Origin: an uncultured Lachnospiraceae bacterium
Lineage (GTDB): Bacteria > Bacillota > Clostridia > Lachnospirales > Lachnospiraceae
DNA: 5,290 bases
Direction of reading: 5' to 3'
NCBI GenBank assembly: GCA_934343915.1
Contig: CAKRIL010000072.1
Span: forward strand, 1-5,290
Of this stretch, positions 1-5,257 are shown in pieces. The translations under genes and the position numbers were made by a program. Every line of letters starts with the position of its first letter. Within the stretch, counting starts at the first letter, position 1. The notes under the pieces were generated by a model. The model did not search any database and had not been told where the DNA came from. It saw only the letters and a program-made list of their open reading frames with translations.

Positions 1-116
1 TCTGTTTATCGTACAGCCACAGACGGCATGGATGCCGGCTGAGTTGCAAACAGCCATGGATGGCTGATTTTGCAACGATGGCGGAAACAGAAATACTTTT
101 TTCAGAGCCCTTAGAA
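1..116 (+). ncRNA. Folded domain of the repeat, left copy (putative structured RNA)
   Basis: Several nested inverted repeats are visible. TCTGTTT (1-7) pairs with AAACAGA (85-91), and GCCA (16-19) pairs with TGGC (79-82). GGCAT (25-29) pairs with ATGCC (32-36). GTTGCAAA (43-50) pairs with TTTGCAAC (69-76) and encloses CAGCC (51-55) with GGCTG (62-66). CAGAGCCCTTAGAA (103-116) is the 3' arm of a larger closing stem whose 5' arm lies off the window, as seen in the right copy. A run of six T follows at 97-102. The density of pairing is far above chance and suggests an RNA or a folding single-stranded DNA. The orientation is inferred: two differences in the right copy keep pairing as G-U only when read in this direction. 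Confidence 0.5.
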
Positions 117-138
117 TAACTTGCTTCGTACAACGGAG

Positions 139-168
139 TTGATATGTATAAATATAACATGCTATACA
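139..168 (+). promoter_or_regulatory. Candidate promoter inside the repeat, upstream of the 76-residue gene
   Basis: TTGATA (139-144) and TATACA (163-168) are separated by 18 bases, and a TG dinucleotide at 160-161 makes an extended -10. Transcription would start near 175 and give a leader of about 64 bases before the ATG at 239. The right copy keeps the -10 and its TG but has CTGATA in place of the -35. This is a sequence match only. Confidence 0.5.
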
Positions 169-181
169 CTTTTAAAATAAA

Positions 182-210
182 TCAGGATGTTTTGACACCT
201 GAATCCTGAT
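182..210 (+). other. Leader hairpin at the inner edge of the left repeat
   Basis: TCAGG (182-186) pairs with CCTGA (198-202), with TGT (188-190) and ACA (195-197) inside, a bulged A and a four-base loop. This hairpin is present in both repeat copies. In the left copy only, ATCAGGA (181-187) can pair instead with TCCTGAT (204-210), which lies mostly beyond the repeat edge. The hairpin would sit in the leader of the 76-residue gene, but neither pairing covers the ribosome binding site at 225-231. Confidence 0.4.
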
Positions 211-238
211 AATACAACAAAAAGTAAGGAGAAATTTA

Positions 239-469
239 ATGAATCCTGCAAAATTATTTCAGTTAAAATCATCATGGGACCGCTTTACGGCGGCTCATCC
301 TAAGTTTCCGCTGTTTCTTCGCGCCGTATCGGGAAACGATGTTATAAAAGAGGGAACAATCATAGAAGTCAACATAACGACAGCCGACGGACGTAACTAT
401 TCGACGAATGTGAAGCTCACACCTGAGGATATGCAGCTGTTCGCTGATGTCAAGGAGACGGTAAAATAG
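239..469 (+). CDS. Small conserved-type protein of unknown function (76 aa)
   Basis: The start is supported by TAAGGAG at 225-231, seven bases before the ATG. The protein begins MNPAKLFQLKSSWDRF and continues with a short hydrophobic HPKFPLFLRAV segment (about residues 20-30). A polar, beta-rich middle (KEGTIIEVNITTADGR, about 37-52) leads to an acidic C-terminal helix (TPEDMQLFADVKETVK). It has no signal peptide, membrane span, cysteine or histidine cluster, so it is probably cytoplasmic. The layout resembles small uncharacterised proteins that I recall from Lachnospiraceae and other Clostridia, with no assigned function. The gene stands alone, apparently transcribed from the promoter in the flanking repeat, and ends before a strong bidirectional terminator. 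Codon use is ordinary, and I consider it a real gene. Confidence 0.85.
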   Translation: MNPAKLFQLKSSWDRFTAAHPKFPLFLRAVSGNDVIKEGTIIEVNITTADGRNYSTNVKLTPEDMQLFADVKETVK

Positions 470-488
470 CACCGCTCACCATAACAAA

Positions 489-568
489 AAAGAAGCCTTT
501 GATTCACAAATGATATGTATTCACGATTATTCGGCATATCACATTTATCAAAGACTTCTTTATTTTTT
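489..568. terminator. Bidirectional terminator between convergent genes
   Basis: AAAGAAG (489-495) pairs with CTTCTTT (555-561), CTTTGAT (497-503) with ATCAAAG (547-553), and TGATATG (511-517) with CATATCA (535-541). The arms are separated by a one-base internal mismatch and by looser regions. On the + strand the stem is followed by six T (563-568). On the - strand the A-run at 486-491 becomes the T-tract. It can therefore stop transcription from both the 76-residue gene and the GH127 gene, which converge here. The rest of the 470-617 gap shows nothing else convincing. Confidence 0.85.
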
Positions 569-617
569 ACTTTATAAATATCATCCGGCTCCGGTCATTC
601 ATAAACCCGACCAAAAG

Positions 618-2675
618 TCACATGAAACTGACCCATACGCTCATCTCGCCCTCGCCGCGGTTATTCCATGCGTAGTACGGAACATAAATAAGCTCTGCAT
701 CCTCATACTCCGGCTTTTTAAGCGTGACATAGAGTGCCGTATCCGAGGCCTTTCTCCTCTTACCCGCAATCCTCAGTGCCACGACATCAGTTCCCGCGAT
801 ATTAAGCACAAGCTCCTCCGGCTTGGAATCCACACATACGCTGAGAGTATGAAGTCCTGCTCCGTTGTCTGCTTCTTCAAGGCAGTAGATAAAAGGTCCT
901 CTGCGGAGTGCCGTCTTGTTCATATCCTCGCGAACCTCAGTGTTGGCAGCTATGAACTCTGTCTCCATCGAGAGCTCAAGCTTCACACTGTCGCCCTTTT
1001 TCCAATCGCGTGTAATATACAGGTATCCGTCCTTAAGCTGTGCCGTGTTCTCATCCAGCTCACCCGTCACGCCGCTTACCTTGAAGCTTCTGCTCCACTC
1101 AGGAATGCGGACTGCAAGTGTACCATGCACAGGCTCCTCATTCGTACAGTTGTATACCGTACTTCCCTGCCAAGGCATATCCGTTGTCACATAGAAGCTC
1201 ATACAGCTGCCACTGTCCGTGCCATCGCTTCCACCAGTATGTCCGATGTACTTGTTCACGCCTCCTCCGACAAAAAGATGCGCAAAAAGCGTGTCGTCAT
1301 TCTCGGTATATGCATACATGGAAAGTGAGCTCAAAAGTCTCGCGATATTCGGTGGACAGCATGCACAGCCGAACCACTTCTGACGCACGGACTTAACATG
1401 GAACTTTCTTGCATCCTCATGGCATGCCTTTGGGTATACCTCAAGAGGATTCACATAGAAAAAGCTCTTTCCGTCGGCAGCCATTCCGGCAAGCACCGTA
1501 TTGTAAAGTGCTCTCTCCATAACATCCGCAAAGCGGCGGTCTGCCTTGATTTCAAGCATTCTTCTTGCAAAGAATACGAGTCCGATTGCAGCACAGGTCT
1601 CAGAGTAAGCCGTGTCGTTCGGCAGGTCGTAGTTAAACGAGAAAGCCTCTCCCAAATGTGTCGCACCTATTCCGCCTGTTACATACATCTTCTTCTGTGT
1701 TATGTTGTCCCACAGCTTAAGACACGCCTCATAGAGTGCCTCATCTGCATCCACTCTCGCGACATCCGCCATACCCGAATACAGGTATACCGCACGCACC
1801 GCATGTCCCATAGCCTCATCCTGCTCACGAACGGGAAGATGTGCCTGATGATATGAATGGCGCAGCTCATCCTCATGCCCCTTTTTTACAATCTCCGGGT
1901 GCTCCCCGTCAAAATAATAAGGTCTTGTTCCTCTCTGATTTATAAAGAACTCCGAGAGCTCTCTGTACTTTTCATCGCCCGTCACATCATACAGACGTAT
2001 AAGCGCCATCTCGGCAATCTCATGTCCCGGATAGCCCTTCTTCTTTCCGTCCTCTTTTCCGAAGCAGTCATATACATAATCTGCAAAGCGGCGTGCCGCG
2101 TTGAGAAGCTTATCCTTGCCTGTCGCCTGATAATAAGCCACCGCTCCCTCGGTCAGGTGTCCGAAGCAGTACAGCTCATGGTTATCACGAAGATTCGTGA
2201 ACACCTTCGACATGTCATTAATTATATAATATGTATCAAGATATCCGTTGTCCTGCTGTGCCGCACATACAATGTCAATAGCACCGTCGGCAATCCGCTC
2301 AAGCTCCTCATCAGGATGCTGGGTAAGTGAGTAGGCAACCGCCTCAATCCACTTGGAAAAATCGCTGTCCTGAAAAAGGAAGCCGTAGAATCTGTCCTCC
2401 ATATGCTCCATGTCCTGAGGAAGTGTCTCGAAGGTATCAAGCGGCCATATCTTCTCCTGATACTTTTCCCCAAGCTCACGTCTTGCCTTGGTAATCTTTC
2501 CCGCAACTTTAAAGTTTCTCATGCAGAAGCTGGGTGCTGCTCCCTCTACGCGGTCATTCAATGCGTCCCACTGATACGGAATAACTTCCTTTCTTACAAG
2601 CTCCATCTTCTCCTTCCAGAACTTGTCATTGATTGTAACCTCCCTGAGCGATAATGGTTTTGCGTACTGTCCCAT
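618..2675 (-). CDS. GH127 family glycoside hydrolase, beta-L-arabinofuranosidase-like
   Basis: This 685-residue protein belongs to GH127 (formerly DUF1680), whose model is HypBA1 of Bifidobacterium longum (658 aa). That enzyme is a retaining exo-beta-L-arabinofuranosidase with a zinc-bound cysteine nucleophile. The key residues align by spacing. E343 (LGEAFSF) is the likely acid/base, and E359 and C361 (YSETCA) with C439 and C440 (FGCACCPPN) form the zinc site, C439 being the likely nucleophile. H291 (MGHAVRA) is a likely active-site histidine. The N-terminal two thirds form the (alpha/alpha) barrel and the rest beta domains ending WVSF. There is no signal peptide, so it acts in the cytoplasm on imported oligosaccharides. 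The start is set by GGGAGG (2680-2685), four bases before the ATG. No transporter, GH121 or regulator lies alongside. Other GH127 members act on other sugars, such as an aceric-acid hydrolase on rhamnogalacturonan II, so the exact substrate is open. Confidence 0.93.
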   Translation of the reverse strand: MGQYAKPLSLREVTINDKFWKEKMELVRKEVIPYQWDALNDRVEGAAPSFCMRNFKVAGKITKARRELGEKYQEKIWPLDTFETLPQDMEHMEDRFYGFLFQDSDFSKWIEAVAYSLTQHPDEELERIADGAIDIVCAAQQDNGYLDTYYIINDMSKVFTNLRDNHELYCFGHLTEGAVAYYQATGKDKLLNAARRFADYVYDCFGKEDGKKKGYPGHEIAEMALIRLYDVTGDEKYRELSEFFINQRGTRPYYFDGEHPEIVKKGHEDELRHSYHQAHLPVREQDEAMGHAVRAVYLYSGMADVARVDADEALYEACLKLWDNITQKKMYVTGGIGATHLGEAFSFNYDLPNDTAYSETCAAIGLVFFARRMLEIKADRRFADVMERALYNTVLAGMAADGKSFFYVNPLEVYPKACHEDARKFHVKSVRQKWFGCACCPPNIARLLSSLSMYAYTENDDTLFAHLFVGGGVNKYIGHTGGSDGTDSGSCMSFYVTTDMPWQGSTVYNCTNEEPVHGTLAVRIPEWSRSFKVSGVTGELDENTAQLKDGYLYITRDWKKGDSVKLELSMETEFIAANTEVREDMNKTALRRGPFIYCLEEADNGAGLHTLSVCVDSKPEELVLNIAGTDVVALRIAGKRRKASDTALYVTLKKPEYEDAELIYVPYYAWNNRGEGEMSVWVSFM

Positions 2676-2679
2676 AGTT

Positions 2680-2685
2680 CCTCCC
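2680..2685 (-). promoter_or_regulatory. Ribosome binding site of the GH127 gene
   Basis: On the - strand GGGAGG precedes the ATG by four bases (GGGAGGAACT-ATG), a near-ideal Shine-Dalgarno sequence that fixes the start at 2675. Confidence 0.85.
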
Positions 2686-2702
2686 GATAAAATATACTAT
2701 TC

Positions 2703-2760
2703 GCTGCGTTTGCCTTACATCCCGCAGCTTTTTCAATTTTTATATTATCAGCTTACGCTG
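2703..2760 (-). promoter_or_regulatory. Inverted repeats in the GH127 upstream region
   Basis: GCTGCG (2703-2708) and CGCAGC (2723-2728) form a perfect six-base inverted repeat with 14 bases between. Further upstream, read on the - strand, CAGC-GTAA-GCTG (2749-2760) makes a four-pair hairpin with a GNRA-type loop. These may be an operator or leader structure for the arabinosidase gene. I could not place a promoter with well-spaced -35 and -10 boxes in the 142-base gap. I also see no clear terminator for the preceding nuclease gene, so read-through from it is possible. Confidence 0.3.
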
Positions 2761-2817
2761 CAATAGTACATGCAAAAACCACATTAAAAAGGTGAAAAAA
2801 GGTTAGATTGCCAATAA

Positions 2818-3915
2818 TTACGGATTACATCTTCCGCATGGCTCATACTCCATATTTATGAGCTCGTCCCTGCTTCCCGTATAATCCACTCTGTTTTCCG
2901 CCTTTATCTGCTTAACCGACGAGCAGCCCGGATAATGGAACTTCTTGGTGTTGGTATTGAGCACATACGTCGTCCCCACATCCCGTGTAACCTCCTCGGT
3001 CTGCTCCTCAGGGCATTCCTCAGTCACTGCTTCCGCACTCTCCTCCGTAAGAGCGCTCTCCCCTGTGGCATAGTCGATTACAATTCCGTCCTGAACATTG
3101 TAGATGAACATGCAGAAGCTTAAGCCATTATCATCCCCCAGCGTCGCCGCCTCCATTAAAACGCCCTTCGCCACAAGATTCTCCCCCTCAAATAGCGGAG
3201 TAACCCTGTATATAAGCTGCACCTTCTCATCATACTTAAGCAGGTTATACACCTGATTTTCAAGCTCCAGCATATCGAGATTGAACTGTCTTGTTCCCGT
3301 AATCAGATTTCTCTCGTCATCATTTATTCCCGACACAGCGTACATGAGAAGATGACATCTGTTGTACAGATATAAATCCGGGATAACCGACTTGTCATAC
3401 TTCGCAGTGTGCCACCCCGAAGGCTTGATATGACCTATCTCGCCACGCTCCTCGGTCGGCAGTGTCTCATTGGAAAACACGCCGATGCAGGTTCCGCATC
3501 TGCCAAGCCCATCAAGCTCCGACAGATAGGTAAAATTATCACCGTCATAATTCTTAAGTCTGTCCGAAAAAAACGGAACGTTATCATTGACAATATAAAA
3601 ATCCGTACCACTATAATCCGGTATCGAAAGCGTGCTCACATCCATGAGCAAGTCTTCCTCGGTGAGCTGTTCCTGTTCCGTTATGATTTCAACATGGTTG
3701 GGCTCATCCGACGTGCTTTCAGATATCTGCACTTCTGTCGTACTCTGCACCTCTGCCGCACTCTGCACTTCTGTTGTAGCCTGCGCTTCTGTCGTAACCT
3801 GCGGTATCAGCGCACCATCAGCCGAGCCAGCAATCTGACTGCCCTGACATCCTGTAAGCGCCACAAGCAAAAGCATAAGCAAAGCTGCTGCTGAATTTCT
3901 GAATCTGTTTCTCAT
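2818..3915 (-). CDS. Lipoprotein DNA/RNA non-specific endonuclease with C-terminal Ada-like zinc module
   Basis: This is a 365-residue secreted nuclease. Residues 1-23 are a lipoprotein signal: basic MRNRFR, a hydrophobic stretch, and lipobox LTGC with C23 as the lipidated residue. A Thr/Glu/Val/Gln-rich linker (about 41-90) follows, partly made of a six-residue repeat. The nuclease domain (about 100-285) carries NRCHLL with catalytic H188 and then NDDERNLITGTRQFN. This matches the NS_2-type (PF13930-like) endonucleases that cut DNA and RNA with a metal ion; N203 is a plausible metal ligand. After a second acidic linker (about 286-312), the tail has H327-x3-C331 and C360-x2-C363, resembling the zinc site of the Ada N-terminal domain with His replacing the first Cys. 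It is probably anchored outside the cell membrane, where it could degrade extracellular nucleic acid. AGGGG at 3924-3928 supports the start. It is not clearly in an operon with GH127, which lies 142 bases downstream. Confidence 0.9.
   Translation of the reverse strand: MRNRFRNSAAALLMLLLVALTGCQGSQIAGSADGALIPQVTTEAQATTEVQSAAEVQSTTEVQISESTSDEPNHVEIITEQEQLTEEDLLMDVSTLSIPDYSGTDFYIVNDNVPFFSDRLKNYDGDNFTYLSELDGLGRCGTCIGVFSNETLPTEERGEIGHIKPSGWHTAKYDKSVIPDLYLYNRCHLLMYAVSGINDDERNLITGTRQFNLDMLELENQVYNLLKYDEKVQLIYRVTPLFEGENLVAKGVLMEAATLGDDNGLSFCMFIYNVQDGIVIDYATGESALTEESAEAVTEECPEEQTEEVTRDVGTTYVLNTNTKKFHYPGCSSVKQIKAENRVDYTGSRDELINMEYEPCGRCNP
3724..3795 (-). repeat. 18-bp tandem repeat inside the nuclease gene (about 4 units)
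   Basis: Four consecutive 18-base units start at 3724, 3742, 3760 and 3778. They share the core CTGCACTTCTGTCGT with a few substitutions. They encode the six-residue repeat TTEVQS/AAEVQS in the linker between the lipid anchor and the nuclease domain. The period is a multiple of three, so changes in copy number would alter linker length without breaking the frame. Confidence 0.8.
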
Positions 3916-3974
3916 ATCTTTTTCCCCTGTTTTATCGTTTTAATCATATCTCTGTATCCGATGTGACTACTTTT

Positions 3975-4003
3975 AATATACACTAATATTTCGTTGCTGA
4001 CAA
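3975..4003 (-). promoter_or_regulatory. Promoter of the nuclease lipoprotein gene
   Basis: Read on the - strand, TTGTCA (4003-3998) and TATATT (3980-3975) are 17 bases apart, a good vegetative sigma-factor match. Transcription would start near 3968, giving a leader of about 50 bases before the ATG at 3915. Confidence 0.65.
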
Positions 4004-4026
4004 CCGACTATGCTTCCGATAATTTA

Positions 4027-4062
4027 TTAACAATTTGTCCAATGCAAAACTATTATTGTTAA
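4027..4062. promoter_or_regulatory. Inverted repeat in the divergent promoter region, possible operator
   Basis: TTAACAAT (4027-4034) and ATTGTTAA (4055-4062) are perfect reverse complements with 20 bases between. They sit between the promoters of the nuclease gene (-) and the reductase gene (+), upstream of both. A dimeric regulator could bind here and affect both genes. The region is A/T-rich, so chance is possible. Confidence 0.35.
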
Positions 4063-4076
4063 ATTTTTAATTATTA

Positions 4077-4106
4077 TATACAATTATCATACAACTGTGT
4101 TATACT
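4077..4106 (+). promoter_or_regulatory. Candidate promoter of the short-chain dehydrogenase gene
   Basis: TATACT (4101-4106) preceded by TGT (4098-4100) makes an extended -10. TATACA (4077-4082), 18 bases upstream, is a weak -35. The start would be near 4113, with a leader of about 67 bases before the ATG at 4180. Confidence 0.5.
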
Positions 4107-4179
4107 TTACTCACTCGCGAAAAATCATAATATTTTAAGACGGGCAATATATTATTAAATACAGAAAGGGGCAATAGAA

Positions 4180-4980
4180 ATGGGATTTTTGACAGGTAAG
4201 ACAGCCATAATCACAGGCGGAGGAAGAGCCGTCCTTCAGGACGGAAGCTGCGGCTCTATCGGTTACGGAATTGCAACGGCATATGCAAAGGAAGGTGCTA
4301 ACCTTGTAATTACCGGAAGAAATGTCAAGAAGCTTGAGGAAGCAAAGGCAGAGCTTGAAGAAAAATTCGGCATCAAGGTTCTCCCTGTTCAGGCAGATGT
4401 AAATGCCGGAACAGACAATGAAGCAACAGTTGCGAATGTAGTAAAACAGGCAGTCGATACGTTCGGTCGCATCGATGTTCTCATCAATAATGCACAGGCT
4501 TCGGCTTCAGGTGTCACACTTGCCGACCACACGACAGAGCAGTTCGACCTTGCCGTATATTCCGGTCTGTATGCCGCCTTTTACTATATGAAGGCATGCT
4601 ACCCATACCTTAAGGAGACCAAGGGCTCCGTTATCAACTTCGCATCAGGAGCAGGTCTGTTCGGCAACTTCGGTCAGTGTGCTTACGCCGCTGCGAAGGA
4701 AGGAATCAGAGGACTCACAAGAGTTGCCGCTACCGAATGGGGTCCGGACGGAATCAATGTCAATATCGTATGTCCTCTTGCATGGACAGCACAGCTTGAG
4801 AACTTCGAGAAGGCTTACCCTGAAGCATTCAAGGCTAATGTCAAGATGCCGCCTATGGGACACTACGGCAATGTCGAGACAGAAATAGGCCGCGTCTGCG
4901 TACAGCTCGCCTCCCCTGATTTCAAGTTCATGACAGGTGAGACACTCACTCTTGAGGGTGGTCTTGGTCAGCGACCATAG
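4180..4980 (+). CDS. Short-chain dehydrogenase/reductase (SDR family), atypical
   Basis: This 266-residue cytoplasmic Rossmann-fold oxidoreductase has the usual length for a classical SDR. The dinucleotide motif is split: TGGG (12-15) is followed by an extra loop of about nine residues before SIGYGI (26-31). R47 at the end of the second strand (ITGRN) favours NADP(H). NNAQ (103-106), S156 (FASGAG) and Y169-x3-K173 give the classical Ser-Tyr-Lys catalytic set. The position normally holding the catalytic Asn appears to be G129 in YSGLYAAF. The C-terminus is EGGLGQRP, a form common in the family. The start is set by AAAGGGG (4165-4171), eight bases before the ATG. It is transcribed divergently from the nuclease and alone. 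It reduces or oxidises an alcohol/ketone pair; the substrate cannot be told from sequence. Its tidy codon use suggests good expression. Confidence 0.92.
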   Translation: MGFLTGKTAIITGGGRAVLQDGSCGSIGYGIATAYAKEGANLVITGRNVKKLEEAKAELEEKFGIKVLPVQADVNAGTDNEATVANVVKQAVDTFGRIDVLINNAQASASGVTLADHTTEQFDLAVYSGLYAAFYYMKACYPYLKETKGSVINFASGAGLFGNFGQCAYAAAKEGIRGLTRVAATEWGPDGINVNIVCPLAWTAQLENFEKAYPEAFKANVKMPPMGHYGNVETEIGRVCVQLASPDFKFMTGETLTLEGGLGQRP

Positions 4981-5012
4981 CATATAAGCGCATCCACGCG
5001 GAGTATTTTTAT

Positions 5013-5038
5013 GTAATAGGAACGAAGTTTCCTATTAC
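5013..5038. terminator. Hairpin after the reductase gene, at the edge of the right repeat
   Basis: GTAATAGGAA (5013-5022) and TTCCTATTAC (5029-5038) form a perfect 10-pair stem with a six-base loop, 33 bases after the stop codon. It abuts the right repeat copy at 5039. It may end transcription of the reductase gene, but no T-tract follows on either strand, so it could instead be a small dispersed palindrome or an mRNA-stabilising 3' structure. Confidence 0.5.
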
Positions 5039-5243
5039 GATTCAGGTGTCAAAACATCCTGATTTATTTTAAAAGTGTATAGCATGTTATATTTATACAT
5101 ATCAGCTCCGTTGTACGAAGCAAGTTATTCTAAGGGCTCTGAAAAAAGTATTTACGCTTCCGCCACCGTTGCAAAATCAGCCCTCCATGGCTGTTTGCAA
5201 CTCAGCCGGCATCCATGCCGTCTATGGCTGTACGATAAACAGA
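5039..5243 (-). repeat. Long inverted repeat, right copy
   Basis: This is the reverse complement of 1-205, with 7 differences and no gaps. Two hairpins seen in the left copy are kept here: TCAGG/CCTGA near 5042-5062 and the GTTGCAAA/TTTGCAAC arm near 5168-5201. The promoter-like -10 is kept too (5076-5081, read on the - strand, pointing at the reductase gene), but its -35 is degraded to CTGATA. No gene is supported in 4981-5290. The final 33 bases hold only a possible end of a gene running off the window. Confidence 0.93.
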
Positions 5244-5257
5244 GCCCTAAGAACAAC
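5124..5257 (-). ncRNA. Folded domain of the repeat, right copy, with full closing stem
   Basis: Here both arms of the closing stem are visible. Bases 5124-5141 and 5240-5257 are reverse complements at 16 of 18 positions, including the G/C-rich AGGGCTCTG block. They enclose about 98 bases with the internal hairpins described for the left copy. The domain of roughly 134 bases looks like a multi-branched RNA, or alternatively a small element with 18-base terminal inverted repeats. I do not recognise a known RNA family. The strand is inferred from G-U-compatible differences between the copies. Confidence 0.5.

Larger units (their letters stand above)
1..205 (+). repeat. Long inverted repeat, left copy
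   Basis: This stretch is repeated in inverted orientation at 5039-5243. Base i pairs with base 5244-i without any gap, and only positions 20, 61, 78, 87, 89, 90 and 139 differ, which gives about 97% identity. The first 90-120 bases are rich in internal inverted repeats. The remainder is A/T-rich and contains a promoter-like sequence. Similarity stops at about 205, just before the ribosome binding site of the 76-residue gene. The right copy shows that the folded part extends about 14 bases beyond what is visible here, so this copy is probably cut by the window edge. It has no convincing reading frame. I do not recognise it as a named element; it could be a dispersed non-coding RNA or a small non-autonomous mobile element. 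Confidence 0.93.

Noticed and set aside
192..215. TTGACA at 192-197 followed by GATAATAC, as a second promoter
   Set aside because: The spacing to the -10-like sequence is only about 10-12 bases, too short for a normal promoter.
510..1328. Long open frame on the + strand opposite the GH127 gene
   Set aside because: It is antisense to a gene with clear catalytic motifs, is rich in Cys, His and Arg as expected of a shadow frame, and lacks a ribosome binding site.
2764..2810. Possible terminator after the nuclease gene (AACC...GGTT with T-runs on the - strand)
   Set aside because: The pairing is short and interrupted by a large bulge, so it is too weak to call.
3409..3894. Open frame on the + strand opposite the nuclease gene
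   Set aside because: Its repetitive Cys/Leu/Arg stretch is simply the antisense of the 18-bp tandem repeat and signal peptide.
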